Positions 16,528 through 26,108 of a DNA stretch of 64,000 nucleotides are shown piece after piece (position 1 is the first letter of the stretch; each line of letters begins with the position of its first letter). This DNA comes from G963662655 sp963666875 (GTDB taxonomy: Bacteria > Cloacimonadota > Cloacimonadia > Cloacimonadales > JAIOQZ01). Where the stretch lies: positions 1 through 64,000 of the forward strand of contig CAXXPU010000016.1 in NCBI GenBank assembly GCA_963666875.2, in the 5' to 3' direction. The notes beneath the pieces were generated by a model that saw nothing but the letters and a program-made list of their open reading frames with translations, did not search any database and was not told the origin of the DNA. Position numbers and translations under genes: made by a program.

Positions 16528-17517
16528 TTAGATCGACATCAAGGACGCCAGCACGGATGTGTTGACGATGTCTTCGGCGGAGCATCCGCGCGAGAGGTCG
16601 CAGATCGGAGCCGCGAGACCCTGGATGACCGGGCCGATGGCTTCGGCTTTGGCGAAGCGCTGCACCAGCTTGTAGCCGATGTTTCCGGCTTGCAGGTCGG
16701 GGAAGATCAGGACGTTGGCATTGCCGGCGACCTTGCTTCCGGGGGCCTTCTTCTCGCCGATCTTGGGAACGACTGCCGCATCGAGCTGGAGCTCGCCGTC
16801 GTATTCGAAATCGACCTTGCGCTCGTCGAGAATAGCTTTCGTTTCAAGCACTTTGTCAACCAGTTCGTGCTGTGCGCTACCCTTGGTCGCGAAAGAGAGG
16901 AGCGCTACCTTCGGATCGTCACCGAGCAATTTTTTGCGGGTGAGCGCGGTGCTCATGGCGATGTCGGCGAGCTGGGCAGCATCCGGATTCGGAACGACCG
17001 CGCAGTCGGCGAAGAGGTAGATGCGGTCTTCGCCCATGTAGTCGGGCACGACCATGATGAACGAGCTGGAGACGGTCTTGAGTCCCGCCGCGACGCCGAC
17101 CACGTGCAGCGCGGCACGAAGCACATCCGCGGTGGTGCTGGCGGCACCGGCTACCATGCAGTGCGCGATGCCGAACTTGACCATCAGCGCGCCGGAGTAG
17201 AGCGGGTCTTTCACGGTTTCGACGGCGACTTCCATCGTCATGCCGCGTTTTTTCCGCTTCTCGTAGAGGTAATCGGCGAATTCGGCGTTCTTCTCGTACG
17301 TAGCCGGATCGATGATCTGCGTATCGCCAAGCTCGACACCGAGTTTATGGGCTTGCTGATTGACGGTCTCCGGATTTCCCAGCAGGATCGGTTTGGCCAG
17401 ACCATGCTTGACGATCTCGGCGCAGGCGATGAGGGTGCGATCGTCGAACGCCTCGGGCAGAACCACGGTGCGGACGTTCTCTTTCGCCTTGTTTCTCAGG
17501 GTTTCAACAATGTTCAT
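16528..17517 (-). CDS. pta: Phosphate acetyltransferase
   Basis: Interconverts acetyl-CoA plus phosphate and acetyl phosphate plus CoA, a cytoplasmic step of acetate fermentation or assimilation. The 329-residue length is that of the short Pta class without the N-terminal DRTGG region. Recognisable segments are VVLPEAFDDRT at the start, KDPLYSGALMVKFG, MVAGAASTTADVLRAALHVVG, and LIFPDLQAGNIGYKLVQRF near the end. The longer frame to 17997 runs into glyS in another frame and is Arg-rich, so the start is ATG 17517, after AAGGAGATC. That ATG overlaps the glyS stop as ATGA. No acetate kinase gene is in the window. Phosphate butyryltransferase is a more distant alternative, but the motifs favour Pta. 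Confidence 0.9.
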   Translation of the reverse strand: MNIVETLRNKAKENVRTVVLPEAFDDRTLIACAEIVKHGLAKPILLGNPETVNQQAHKLGVELGDTQIIDPATYEKNAEFADYLYEKRKKRGMTMEVAVETVKDPLYSGALMVKFGIAHCMVAGAASTTADVLRAALHVVGVAAGLKTVSSSFIMVVPDYMGEDRIYLFADCAVVPNPDAAQLADIAMSTALTRKKLLGDDPKVALLSFATKGSAQHELVDKVLETKAILDERKVDFEYDGELQLDAAVVPKIGEKKAPGSKVAGNANVLIFPDLQAGNIGYKLVQRFAKAEAIGPVIQGLAAPICDLSRGCSAEDIVNTSVLASLMSI

Positions 17518-19613
17518 GATTGATCTCCTTCCACAACGATTTTCGCGATATCGGCAATGCGCAGGAAGAGCTTCCTGATGCCGGATAACAGGCTGTATCG
17601 GTTTTTTCTTATTGGAATATCTTCGGTGTTGACCAGCACGTCGTCGAAGAACCGGTCGATGGTGACACCGTATTCGACGAGCAGGTCGAGGCAGGTCGTG
17701 TAGTTCTTTTTCGGGAGCAGTTCGGCGATGCGTTGTTCGAGCGCCAGGTAGCCGTCGTAGAGCGCTTTTTCGGCATCTTCGACGAGTAATTCGGGATTGA
17801 CCGGCTTCAACTCTCCCGCTTCCTCGATGATGTTGGAGACGCGCTTGAATCCCAGCACCAGCCGCACGAAGTCTTCGTGGGTCTTGAACTGCTGAAGGGC
17901 CTGCGCGCGGTGAACGAGGTCGGGGATGTTGCTGTAGTCGATGTGCATCACGCTGTCGATCACGTCGTAGTCGATGTTCTTCTGTTGCAGGAGCCAATCG
18001 ACGCGCTGCCGGAAGAAGTTCTGGACGATCTTCTTGTTGTGATCCGGTTCGTCGAGCTTCTCTTCGAGCAGCCGGAAGCTTCTGTCGATCAGTTCGAGGA
18101 TGCTCATCTCGAACCCGAACTGGTCGATGATTAGCACAATACCGTTGGCGGCGCGGCGCAGCGCGAAGGGATCGTTCGATCCGGTGGGGATCATATCGAC
18201 ACCGATGATGCCGCAGACGGTGTCCATCTTATCCGCGATGGCTACGAGTGCGCCGGGGATCGATGTAGGCAGTCCGTCGTTCTGTCCTCGCGGCAGATAG
18301 TGCTCTTCGATGGCGGTGGCGACTTCACTTGTCTCACCGCACTGAAGCGCGTATTTTCCGCCGATGTAGCCCTGAAGCTTGGTGAATTCCTTCTCGCCGA
18401 GCATGGTGGTTACCAGATCGGCCTTGCAGAGGAGCGCGGCGCGGTCGGCATGATGTGCGGTACTGTCATCGATATCGGTATGTTCGGCGATGAACTTGCA
18501 CAGCTCGCGGATGCGTTCGGTCTTCTCCTGGAGATTGCCGAGTTTCGCCTGGAAGGTGACTTCTTCGAGGCGCGGCACGAAAGCTTCCAGCGGTTGTGCG
18601 GTGTCCTCGTCGTAGTAGAATTCGGCGTCGACGAGCCTCGGACGGATCACCTTCTCGTTCCCGAGCTTGATCAGGTCGGAGTAGTTCGGGTCGCCGTTGG
18701 AGATGAAGATGAACTTGTTGACCAGGTTACCGTCTTTGTCCTGCACCGCGAAGCACTTCTGGTGCTCGGAAAGGGTAGAGGTGATGATCTTCTCCGGCAG
18801 CCTGAGGAAGCGTTCGTCGAATTCGCCGATGACTGCCGTCGGATACTCGACCAGGTCGGTAACGGTCTCGATCAGCTTGTCGTCCAGAATGACGTGAAGG
18901 TTGTCGCTCATCTCGAGGTCGACAAGTTGACTGCGGATCATCTCGATACGTCGCTCCCGCTCGGGGATGACCCATACGGCTTCGAGCTCTGCGATGTATT
19001 CGGACGGCGAGACGATCTCGATCCGGTTCTCCAGCTTCTGCCAGCGATTTCCGAAGGTAAGGCGGTCGCTCTTGAGTCCGATCTCGCGGATGGCGATAAC
19101 CTCTTCGCCGAACAGCGCCAGGAGCCAGCGAATGGGCCGGGCGAAGCTGAATTCCTTGTTGTTCCAGCGCATCGATTTCGGGAAGTTGAATTCGTGCAGA
19201 ACGCCGGAGCAGACTTCCTTCAGGATGTCCTTTGCCGGTTGTCCCTTCTTCTCGATTCGTACGCCAATGTATCGGCCCTTGTCGGTCTCTTTGATGTAGA
19301 TGTCGTTTTCAGTAGCGCCGGCCCCGCGCAGGAAGCCCTGTCCCGCTTTGGAGATATTGCCTTCCGTGTCGTACGCGATGCGTTCGGCGGGTCCGATGCG
19401 CTCCATCACCTCGTCATCCTGCATGATTTGGAGTTGTTCGATGAGGATGGCGAAGCGTCGCGGCGTACTGTACAGACGCATGGTTTCGTAGGCGAGTTTA
19501 TGCTGTTTGAGCTGCTCCTTGAACCAGGATTCCAGCTTCTTCATCGCTTTGTCGATAAACCCGGCGGGGATCTCTTCCACGCCGATCTCGAACAGAAAAT
19601 CTTGTCGCTGCAT
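17514..19613 (-). CDS. glyS: Glycyl-tRNA synthetase beta subunit
   Basis: The beta subunit of the bacterial alpha2-beta2 glycyl-tRNA synthetase, which charges tRNA-Gly. At 699 residues it is full length. Clear family segments include FEIGVEEIPAGFI at the N-terminus, STPRRFAILIE, SMRWNNKEFSFARPIRWLLA, EYPTAVIGEFDERFL, ITSTLSEHQKCFAV and the HD-like region ADRAALLCKADLVTTM. The alpha-subunit gene glyQ, which usually lies directly upstream, is not here: the 164 bp upstream separate it from a divergent ABC permease. It shares a transcript with pta through a four-base overlap. A glyQ elsewhere in the genome is required for function. Confidence 0.94.
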   Translation of the reverse strand: MQRQDFLFEIGVEEIPAGFIDKAMKKLESWFKEQLKQHKLAYETMRLYSTPRRFAILIEQLQIMQDDEVMERIGPAERIAYDTEGNISKAGQGFLRGAGATENDIYIKETDKGRYIGVRIEKKGQPAKDILKEVCSGVLHEFNFPKSMRWNNKEFSFARPIRWLLALFGEEVIAIREIGLKSDRLTFGNRWQKLENRIEIVSPSEYIAELEAVWVIPERERRIEMIRSQLVDLEMSDNLHVILDDKLIETVTDLVEYPTAVIGEFDERFLRLPEKIITSTLSEHQKCFAVQDKDGNLVNKFIFISNGDPNYSDLIKLGNEKVIRPRLVDAEFYYDEDTAQPLEAFVPRLEEVTFQAKLGNLQEKTERIRELCKFIAEHTDIDDSTAHHADRAALLCKADLVTTMLGEKEFTKLQGYIGGKYALQCGETSEVATAIEEHYLPRGQNDGLPTSIPGALVAIADKMDTVCGIIGVDMIPTGSNDPFALRRAANGIVLIIDQFGFEMSILELIDRSFRLLEEKLDEPDHNKKIVQNFFRQRVDWLLQQKNIDYDVIDSVMHIDYSNIPDLVHRAQALQQFKTHEDFVRLVLGFKRVSNIIEEAGELKPVNPELLVEDAEKALYDGYLALEQRIAELLPKKNYTTCLDLLVEYGVTIDRFFDDVLVNTEDIPIRKNRYSLLSGIRKLFLRIADIAKIVVEGDQS

Positions 19614-19777
19614 GATTCCTCCGATTTACGGATCATTCTTGCGGCAGAAAATATTTATTCGTGAAATTGTCTATGTTTTTCCACTTCATGCATCTTCAAA
19701 CCTGTGAAAATGATTTTCTGTTCATTCATGGAACGAACATTGCATGATTTCGGGATTCATGTTCACAAGGAGACTCC

Positions 19778-22171
19778 ATGAACAAAATCCCACGAATCCT
19801 GCGTGTCTGGCTGAACGAGCCGCTGCTGAGTTCCATCCTGATGATCTGCATGGTGATTGGTATCGCCATGTTCGTGCTGCTGACCATCCACATCACCTAC
19901 CAGCTTTCGTGGGATGAGCACCTGCCGAACTACAGGAATATCTGGCGTTTGCAGATGACGCGCGAGGGAAGCCTCAACGAGCGATCCTCCACCGTCTCGA
20001 ACGATATATTCGAGGTCATTCTGGGGAGATTGCCGCAGATTCGCGACTGGTACATGGTTCTTCCGGTTCTGATCGAAAACAACTACATCTATGAGGATCG
20101 GTATATCGTTTTCGGCAATTTCGGTTTCTGCTCGAAAAATCTGCCGGAGATGCTCGACCTCGAGATGGTCTATGGTTCACGCGACAACTGTTTTTCCGAA
20201 GATTTCTCGACGATCATTTCGCACAAGAAGTCGCTGGAGCTGTTCGGGGATGTCGATCCCACCGGCGAGACGCTCTACAGCCTGGAAGACGGGGTAAAGG
20301 TACCCGCAACGACCATCTCGGGCGTCTTCGAGGATCCGCCGCCGAATCAGCATCTGCAATGCGATGCCTACAGGTACATCGAGCGCTACGATCTCGATCG
20401 CTCATCCACCGTTTGGGAGAACCCGACCACGGATTGCTTGAGTACGCAAATCTACGCTCTTCTGGAGGACGGAACGGACCCGCAGATTCTGGTGGATGAG
20501 GCTAATCGCCTTATCGAAGAGAACCGCGGGCATATCGAAGGACTCGAGGATGGCGATGTAATTTCCTTCCGGGTGACGCGCCTGGACGAAATCCACTACG
20601 ACGACAACACGGACGACATCTTCGATTTCGAGAGGATGGATCGCACCCGCATGATCAAGTACGGCGTTGTCGCGCTGGCGATCCTGGCGGTTCTGGTCAC
20701 CAACAGCATGATCCTGCTGACCGTCCGCGTCATGAGCCGCAAGAAGGAGATCGATATCCGCAGAAACGTGGGCGCGGGAAGCCTGGACATTCTGCGGCAG
20801 TTCGCCATGGAGCATACCGGACTCTACAGTCTGATGGTCGTTCTGTCGGGGATTCTGGTCTATCTGATCTTGCCGTGGGTGCATTCTACGGTTCCCGGGT
20901 TTACCACCGACAACATCATCTGGCACAAGACGATCGCGGTGTCGTTGATCGGATTGCTCGTCGCCGGCTCGATCATCGTGCTGTATCCGGCTATCGTGGC
21001 GCGCATGATCCTGTTCGGCAAGCGCTCGTCTAATTTCTGGAAGATCGCCATGCTGGTTCAGCTCACGATTTCGATGATCCTCATTGTCAGCGCGATCCTT
21101 CTATACCGCCAGACGCATCTGCTCGACAGCCGCGACCCGGGATTCGACATACAGGGTATCACCTCGTTCCAGGGAGCCGGGGCCCGGACAATATCCCCCG
21201 AGAGGCTCGAAAAGATGTTGAAGATTCCCGGCGTCGAGGCGGTCACATCTACGTTCAATCTCAGCTTCAACCCCGGCATGTACTACTATCAGGAAGCACT
21301 TACCGTTCAGGGCGAGGAATCCACCGGCAAATACCGCAGATGTGCGTTCGCGCTGGTCGCCGACAATTTCTTCGACGTATTCCGTATAAACCTCTTGCAG
21401 GGGCGAACCTGGGAGGGTACCGATTCGACGGGCGTCGTGGTGAACCAGGCCTTCATGAACCGGTACTCGCGGCACGGTATCGACATGGGTACCCCGGTGG
21501 AAATATGCCTCGAGGACTATGACTCATCAACGTACAGTGGATCGATTATCGGCGTGGTCGAGGATTGTTACTGGCGCAGCACGCGGAACAAGGCCGATCC
21601 GATGGTCTATTTCCGCGGAGACGGAATCGGCGTGTTCTATCACTTCCGCATCACGCCCACCAGAGAAAGGGAGGCGCAGAAACAGATCATGGAGATGCTC
21701 GAGGCGGATTTGAGGACCGGGCTTTTCTCTCCGGAGATGTACGACACGGACCGGGAACACGCGTACCAGTACGACGAAGAACGCAACTTCATGAAGCTGA
21801 CGGTTTTCATCGCCGCGCTGGGCATGTTCTTCACCTTCGTGGGCATCTTCGGTATGACGGCATACACCCTGCGCTATCAGATGAAGAACCTGGCCATACG
21901 AAAAGTCTTCGGCGCGACGCCGCTGAACATGATTGCGTACCTCATGCGCAGCTACCTGATTCTGCTCGGAATCGCGCTTGGCGTATCCATCCCGGTCTGC
22001 CAGTACGTCTTGCAGAAGTGGCTGCAAAACTTCGCCAACCGCGTCGGCCTGAACGCGATCGATTTTCTGGCGGGTCTGGCCGTGAGCTTCGTCATGATCC
22101 TGCTCGCCGTGCTGATCCACTGGCTCAGGTTGCACCGAACCAACCTGATCGAGTACCTGAGAACCGAATAA
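19778..22171 (+). CDS. MacB/FtsX-type ABC transporter permease, copy 1
   Basis: A 797-residue permease with the double FtsX layout common in FCB bacteria. A first membrane helix (~18-40, MICMVIGIAMFVLLTIHITY) is followed by a periplasmic MacB-like domain (~45-290), three helices (~297-410), one helix at ~422-440, and a second periplasmic domain (~445-665). A closing FtsX block follows (TVFIAALGMFFTFVGIFGMTAY, then LAIRKVFGATPLNMIAYL). The cytoplasmic coupling motif SRKKEIDIRRNVGAGS follows the second helix. AAGGAGACTCC precedes the ATG. The second copy begins 9 bp after its stop. No ATPase subunit or membrane-fusion gene is nearby, so the substrate cannot be inferred; export of a peptide, lipid or lipoprotein is typical of the family. 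Confidence 0.85.
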   Translation: MNKIPRILRVWLNEPLLSSILMICMVIGIAMFVLLTIHITYQLSWDEHLPNYRNIWRLQMTREGSLNERSSTVSNDIFEVILGRLPQIRDWYMVLPVLIENNYIYEDRYIVFGNFGFCSKNLPEMLDLEMVYGSRDNCFSEDFSTIISHKKSLELFGDVDPTGETLYSLEDGVKVPATTISGVFEDPPPNQHLQCDAYRYIERYDLDRSSTVWENPTTDCLSTQIYALLEDGTDPQILVDEANRLIEENRGHIEGLEDGDVISFRVTRLDEIHYDDNTDDIFDFERMDRTRMIKYGVVALAILAVLVTNSMILLTVRVMSRKKEIDIRRNVGAGSLDILRQFAMEHTGLYSLMVVLSGILVYLILPWVHSTVPGFTTDNIIWHKTIAVSLIGLLVAGSIIVLYPAIVARMILFGKRSSNFWKIAMLVQLTISMILIVSAILLYRQTHLLDSRDPGFDIQGITSFQGAGARTISPERLEKMLKIPGVEAVTSTFNLSFNPGMYYYQEALTVQGEESTGKYRRCAFALVADNFFDVFRINLLQGRTWEGTDSTGVVVNQAFMNRYSRHGIDMGTPVEICLEDYDSSTYSGSIIGVVEDCYWRSTRNKADPMVYFRGDGIGVFYHFRITPTREREAQKQIMEMLEADLRTGLFSPEMYDTDREHAYQYDEERNFMKLTVFIAALGMFFTFVGIFGMTAYTLRYQMKNLAIRKVFGATPLNMIAYLMRSYLILLGIALGVSIPVCQYVLQKWLQNFANRVGLNAIDFLAGLAVSFVMILLAVLIHWLRLHRTNLIEYLRTE

Positions 22172-22180
22172 GGAGAATCC

Positions 22181-24562
22181 ATGCATAAAATCCCGCGAAT
22201 CCTGCGCGTCTGGCTGAACGAGCCGCTGCTGAGTCCCATCCTGATGATCTGCATGGTGATCGGCATCGCCATGTTCGTGCTTCTGACCATCCACATTACC
22301 TACCAGCTCTCCTGGGACGAGCACTTTCCGAACTACGAAAACACCTGGCGTCTCCAGATGACAATGACCAACGAAATCGAACTCAGCACATCGACCATGT
22401 CCGTCGAAGTCTTCAAGGTGCTATTGAATCGTGTTCCGCAGATCAAAGAGTACTACATGGTCGATCAGATCGAATTCAACCTGCTCTTCACGCACAATAA
22501 CGAAAGCGTGCCGCTGAACGACATCAATTTCGTGTCCAGAAACGTACCGGAATGGCTCGGTCTCAAGATGGTTTACGGAACCCGCGACCAATGTCTGGAA
22601 GACAGCAAGTCGCTGCTCGTATCCCGATCCCGCGCGCTGGAGATTTTCGGGGACACCGACCCCTGCGGCGAACGGCTCATGCTCAACGTCCAGGGAAACC
22701 AGATTCATCGCTATACCATCGCCGGTGTGTTCGAGGACATGCCCCACAACCAGCATATCCAGGGCGATTACTTCACGTTGGACTACAACAACGAAATCTC
22801 GGACTCCACCACCGTGATGGAGAATCCGGAGAATTTTTATTCACAATCTCAGATTTACATCGTTCTCGAGGACGGTACCGATCCGAAAATTCTCGAACAG
22901 ACCGCGGATGAGATTCTCGCCGAATACCGTTCCGGCATCGAAGACCTCGATGAGGAAACGGTGGTGACCTTCCGCGCCGTGCGGCTGGACGAGACCCACT
23001 ACAACAAGAACTACCAAAATCAGTTCGACACCTTCGACAAGAGTCGGCTGATCAAGTACGGGATCGTCGCACTGGCGATCCTCCTGGTGCTGGTCACCAA
23101 CAGCCTGATCCTGCTGACGGTACGCACCATGAGCCGTAAAAAGGAGATCGACATCCGCCGCAGCGTGGGCGCGGGATCGGGCAACATCATGCGTCAGTTC
23201 ATGCTGGAACACCTCTTTCTCTACATCGTGATGATCCTTATCGCGGGATTCCTGATCTATCTGATACTGCCGTATCTGCCCACGCTTATCCCGGGTTATA
23301 CGCTGGAGAATATCGGCTGGATGAAGGTCGCCGTCAATATAGCGATCGGTATCCTTGCCGCCGGCGCGATCATCGTGGTCTATCCCGCGTTTGTCGCCCG
23401 TGCGATCCTCTTCAAGAAACGATCCTCGCGGCACTGGAAAATCGCCATGCTCTTCCAGCTCACCATCTCGCTGATCCTCATCATCACCGCGATCCTCCTG
23501 ATCCGGCAGATTCACCTGCTGGACAACAAGTACCCCGGTTTCAGTGCAAAGGGAATCACCAGCTTCCATCTGTTCCTGAACACCGGCAGATATCAGGACG
23601 AAATCATGGAAAAAGCGTTGAAAATCCCAGGCGTGGAAGCGGCTTCGCACTCGGATTTCTTCCCCGGCAAGGAAATCCATAAGTCGTACCTGACCATCCA
23701 TTGCGACAAGGGCGTGGCAAAGGATCAGATGTGCAACTTCGGGATTACCGGCGGCGATTTCTTCGAAATGTTCCATATTCCGACGGTTCGCGGCGATATC
23801 TGGCACGAAGGCGACTCCACGGGCGTGATCGTCAACCAGGCATTTATGAAGCGCTACGGTCATCACGGCATCGAGCTCGGCACGATGATCGAAATCGGGC
23901 AGGACGCTCCGCAGATGTTCTACTTCGCGGGACCGCTGATCGGCGTTGTGGAAGACTCCTATTGGGAAGGCTTGCAGAAGCCTGTCCAGCCCATCGTATA
24001 TAAGAAGATGAACTTCATCGAGTCCTACTTTCATTTCAGGATCACGCCGGGTGCCGAAGCCGAGGCAAAGATGCGTCTCTGGGACATTTTTAAGGATAAC
24101 GCGCGGCAGAACGTCTTCTTCGCTTCCATGCACGATACGCCCTATGTTGTTACCCACCAGTACGATCCGGAGCGCAACTTCATGAAGTTGATGGTCTCCG
24201 TCGCCTTCCTGGGCATGTTCTTTACCTTTATCGGTATCTTCGGGCTGACCGCCTACACGCTTCGCTATCAAATGAAGAATATCGCCATACGAAAGGTCTT
24301 CGGCGCGACGCCGCTGGACACCCTGAAGGAGCTAATGGGCAGCTATGTAATCCTGCTCGGGATCGCACTCGGTATCTCGATCCCGATCGCGCAATACGTC
24401 CTGCAGAAGTGGCTGGAAGGGTTCGCCAGTCGCGTCAGCCTGACGATCCTCGATTTCATCGTGGGTCTGATCGTGAGCTTCATCCTCATCCTGCTCGCCG
24501 TGCTGATTCACTGGTTGCGGTTGAACCGCATCAACCTGATCGAGTACCTTCGGACGGAGTAG
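22181..24562 (+). CDS. MacB/FtsX-type ABC transporter permease, copy 2
   Basis: A 793-residue paralogue of the preceding gene with the same domain order, including the coupling motif SRKKEIDIRRSVGAGS and the C-terminal AIRKVFGATPLDTLKEL. The first ~50 codons are nearly identical in DNA to copy 1 (by eye about nine bases in ten), while the periplasmic domains differ strongly. The membrane and coupling parts are thus conserved and the external parts have diverged. The start follows AAGGAGAATCC. The two probably form a heterodimer sharing one ATPase encoded elsewhere, or are two related single-substrate systems. A copy of the dispersed ACATTCRGAAG repeat starts 17 bp after its stop. Confidence 0.85.
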   Translation: MHKIPRILRVWLNEPLLSPILMICMVIGIAMFVLLTIHITYQLSWDEHFPNYENTWRLQMTMTNEIELSTSTMSVEVFKVLLNRVPQIKEYYMVDQIEFNLLFTHNNESVPLNDINFVSRNVPEWLGLKMVYGTRDQCLEDSKSLLVSRSRALEIFGDTDPCGERLMLNVQGNQIHRYTIAGVFEDMPHNQHIQGDYFTLDYNNEISDSTTVMENPENFYSQSQIYIVLEDGTDPKILEQTADEILAEYRSGIEDLDEETVVTFRAVRLDETHYNKNYQNQFDTFDKSRLIKYGIVALAILLVLVTNSLILLTVRTMSRKKEIDIRRSVGAGSGNIMRQFMLEHLFLYIVMILIAGFLIYLILPYLPTLIPGYTLENIGWMKVAVNIAIGILAAGAIIVVYPAFVARAILFKKRSSRHWKIAMLFQLTISLILIITAILLIRQIHLLDNKYPGFSAKGITSFHLFLNTGRYQDEIMEKALKIPGVEAASHSDFFPGKEIHKSYLTIHCDKGVAKDQMCNFGITGGDFFEMFHIPTVRGDIWHEGDSTGVIVNQAFMKRYGHHGIELGTMIEIGQDAPQMFYFAGPLIGVVEDSYWEGLQKPVQPIVYKKMNFIESYFHFRITPGAEAEAKMRLWDIFKDNARQNVFFASMHDTPYVVTHQYDPERNFMKLMVSVAFLGMFFTFIGIFGLTAYTLRYQMKNIAIRKVFGATPLDTLKELMGSYVILLGIALGISIPIAQYVLQKWLEGFASRVSLTILDFIVGLIVSFILILLAVLIHWLRLNRINLIEYLRTE

Positions 24563-24578
24563 GCTCGGGAAACACAAA

Positions 24579-24608
24579 CTTCCGAATGTCCAAAGGTCTT
24601 CTGAATGT
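24579..24608 (-). repeat. Copy 3 of the dispersed ACATTCRGAAG repeat (short)
   Basis: Thirty bases from CTTCCGAATGT to CTTCTGAATGT. It has the same two ends as the 4 kb copies but a core shortened to 8 bases. Confidence 0.6.
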
Positions 24609-24655
24609 TTGGTTTGCGATATCGGAAATCGATGGGTAATGAGCATGGTCAATCA

Positions 24656-24695
24656 ACATTCGGAAGAGCTTCACTTCGTTCAGCACATTCAGAAG
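24656..24695 (+). repeat. Copy 4 of the dispersed ACATTCRGAAG repeat
   Basis: Forty bases, ACATTCGGAAG then AGCTTCACTTCGTTCAGC then ACATTCAGAAG. It is nearly identical to copy 1 at 4074-4113 read on the minus strand, 20.5 kb away. Together with copy 3 it fills the gap between the permease pair and the flippase gene. Confidence 0.65.
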
Positions 24696-24801
24696 TTGAT
24701 TTCCTTGCAGCGAATCGATTCGGGAAGAAACAAACAATCTCTTGACCGAAAAGGCGTACCGGGTCTGGATCGTGCCGATTGCATGATAGCGAGGATAATC
24801 G

Positions 24802-26070
24802 TTGAAGAAGAAGATCATCGGAGACCTGGTCAAATCGACAAAGCGGGGTCTGTTTCATATCGTTGGTGCGAATGTGCTGCACAACGTCATCGCCTTTTCG
24901 GTGTCGTTCGTGCTGGTGCGGATTCTCACCAAGACCGAGTTCGGACAATTTGCATACGCGCGGAATATCATCAACATGCTCTACATCATCGGCGGCATGG
25001 GGATCGAATCGGGCATTATGCAATTCTGCACCCGCGCGGACGAGACAGGCAAGCGATCTTCTTATCTGCACTTCGGCGTTCGCATCGAGATATGGTTTGG
25101 ACTGGCACTGGGATTCGGTATCCTGATATTCACCCACTTCGTGCCGCTGCCGGTGGAAGGCTCGACCCTTCTGCTTCGCATCATGGCGTTCCTGCCGCTG
25201 TGTTTCCACCTCTTCCAGGCTGGATTGCAATACCTCCGCAGCCTTTTCTGGAACCACGCATACGCCTACATGAACCTCACCAATTCATCGCTGATGCTGA
25301 TCTTCGCCATCTCCGGCGGATTACTGTTCGGTGTGCAGGGAGCAGCACTATTCGGCTATTTCTCGTTCGTGATCTCGGCGGTCGTCGTATTCATCCTGAT
25401 CCGAAAGGAATCGAAGCTCAAAGACGGAAGGATCAATCTGAATCGACAGGAGAAGCGCGGATTCCTGAACTACTCCGTTACTGCGATGCTGACCAACAGC
25501 ATCACGCAGGTTCTCTATCTCATCGATACCTTCCTGATCGGGCTTATCATCACCGACGCAGATAAGGTGGCGACGTACAAGATCGCGACTGTCATTCCCT
25601 TTGCGCTCAATTTCATCCCCAAGTCGTTGATCGTCTTCGTGTTTCCCTACCTGATCAAGCACAAGGATCACAACCTGCGGAAGCTTCTACAGAAGATACA
25701 ACTCTATCTCGGCGGTCTGAACATCATGATCTTCTCGTTCCTCTTCCTGCTGGCGCCCTGGATCATTCGCTACCTCTTCGGCGCACAGTATCTCGAAGCC
25801 GTGACGCCGTTCCGCATCCTCTCGTTCGGCTATTTCGTCGCCGGCACGTTCCGTATCCCGATCGGCAACACCATCGCCAGCCAGCTCAAGATCAAGTACA
25901 ACCTTATCGTGGGCATCGTCACCACCGTCCTGCATGTCGGGCTCGATATCTGGTTGATCACGACATACGGAATCGTCGGTGCATCCATCGCCACGGTCTC
26001 CGCGATTACCTTCTCGGTGTTTCTCAGCGCGTATTTCCTCTACAACAAGGTGCTGGTCAAGACGCAATAG
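24802..26070 (+). CDS. Polysaccharide flippase (MOP superfamily, Wzx-like)
   Basis: A 422-residue integral membrane protein with about 12 helices, of the multidrug/oligosaccharidyl-lipid/polysaccharide exporter type. The opening pattern (a hydrophobic helix ending in LVRILTKTEFGQFAYA, then a second helix) and the start of the second half (NSITQVLYLIDTFLIGL) are typical of Wzx-like O-antigen or exopolysaccharide flippases. These move lipid-linked sugars across the inner membrane. The best start is TTG 24802, seven bases after GAGGA; no ATG fits the conserved N-terminus. No glycosyltransferase cluster adjoins it, so the sugar is unknown. The preceding 239 bp hold only repeats. Confidence 0.8.
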   Translation: MKKKIIGDLVKSTKRGLFHIVGANVLHNVIAFSVSFVLVRILTKTEFGQFAYARNIINMLYIIGGMGIESGIMQFCTRADETGKRSSYLHFGVRIEIWFGLALGFGILIFTHFVPLPVEGSTLLLRIMAFLPLCFHLFQAGLQYLRSLFWNHAYAYMNLTNSSLMLIFAISGGLLFGVQGAALFGYFSFVISAVVVFILIRKESKLKDGRINLNRQEKRGFLNYSVTAMLTNSITQVLYLIDTFLIGLIITDADKVATYKIATVIPFALNFIPKSLIVFVFPYLIKHKDHNLRKLLQKIQLYLGGLNIMIFSFLFLLAPWIIRYLFGAQYLEAVTPFRILSFGYFVAGTFRIPIGNTIASQLKIKYNLIVGIVTTVLHVGLDIWLITTYGIVGASIATVSAITFSVFLSAYFLYNKVLVKTQ

Positions 26071-26108
26071 CTAAGACCATAATCCACAACATATAACAAC
26101 ACCATGGG

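Noticed and set aside
18300..19664. A 454-residue plus-strand open frame
   Set aside because: It is antisense to glyS, whose product is unmistakable. Long antisense frames arise here from GC-rich codon use.
22841..24271. A 476-residue minus-strand open frame
   Set aside because: It is a shadow of the second permease; Asp/His/Arg-rich with no hydrophobic or domain pattern.
24609..25565. A 318-residue plus-strand open frame
   Set aside because: It overlaps the flippase gene in another frame, begins in repeat DNA and encodes Arg/His-rich sequence.
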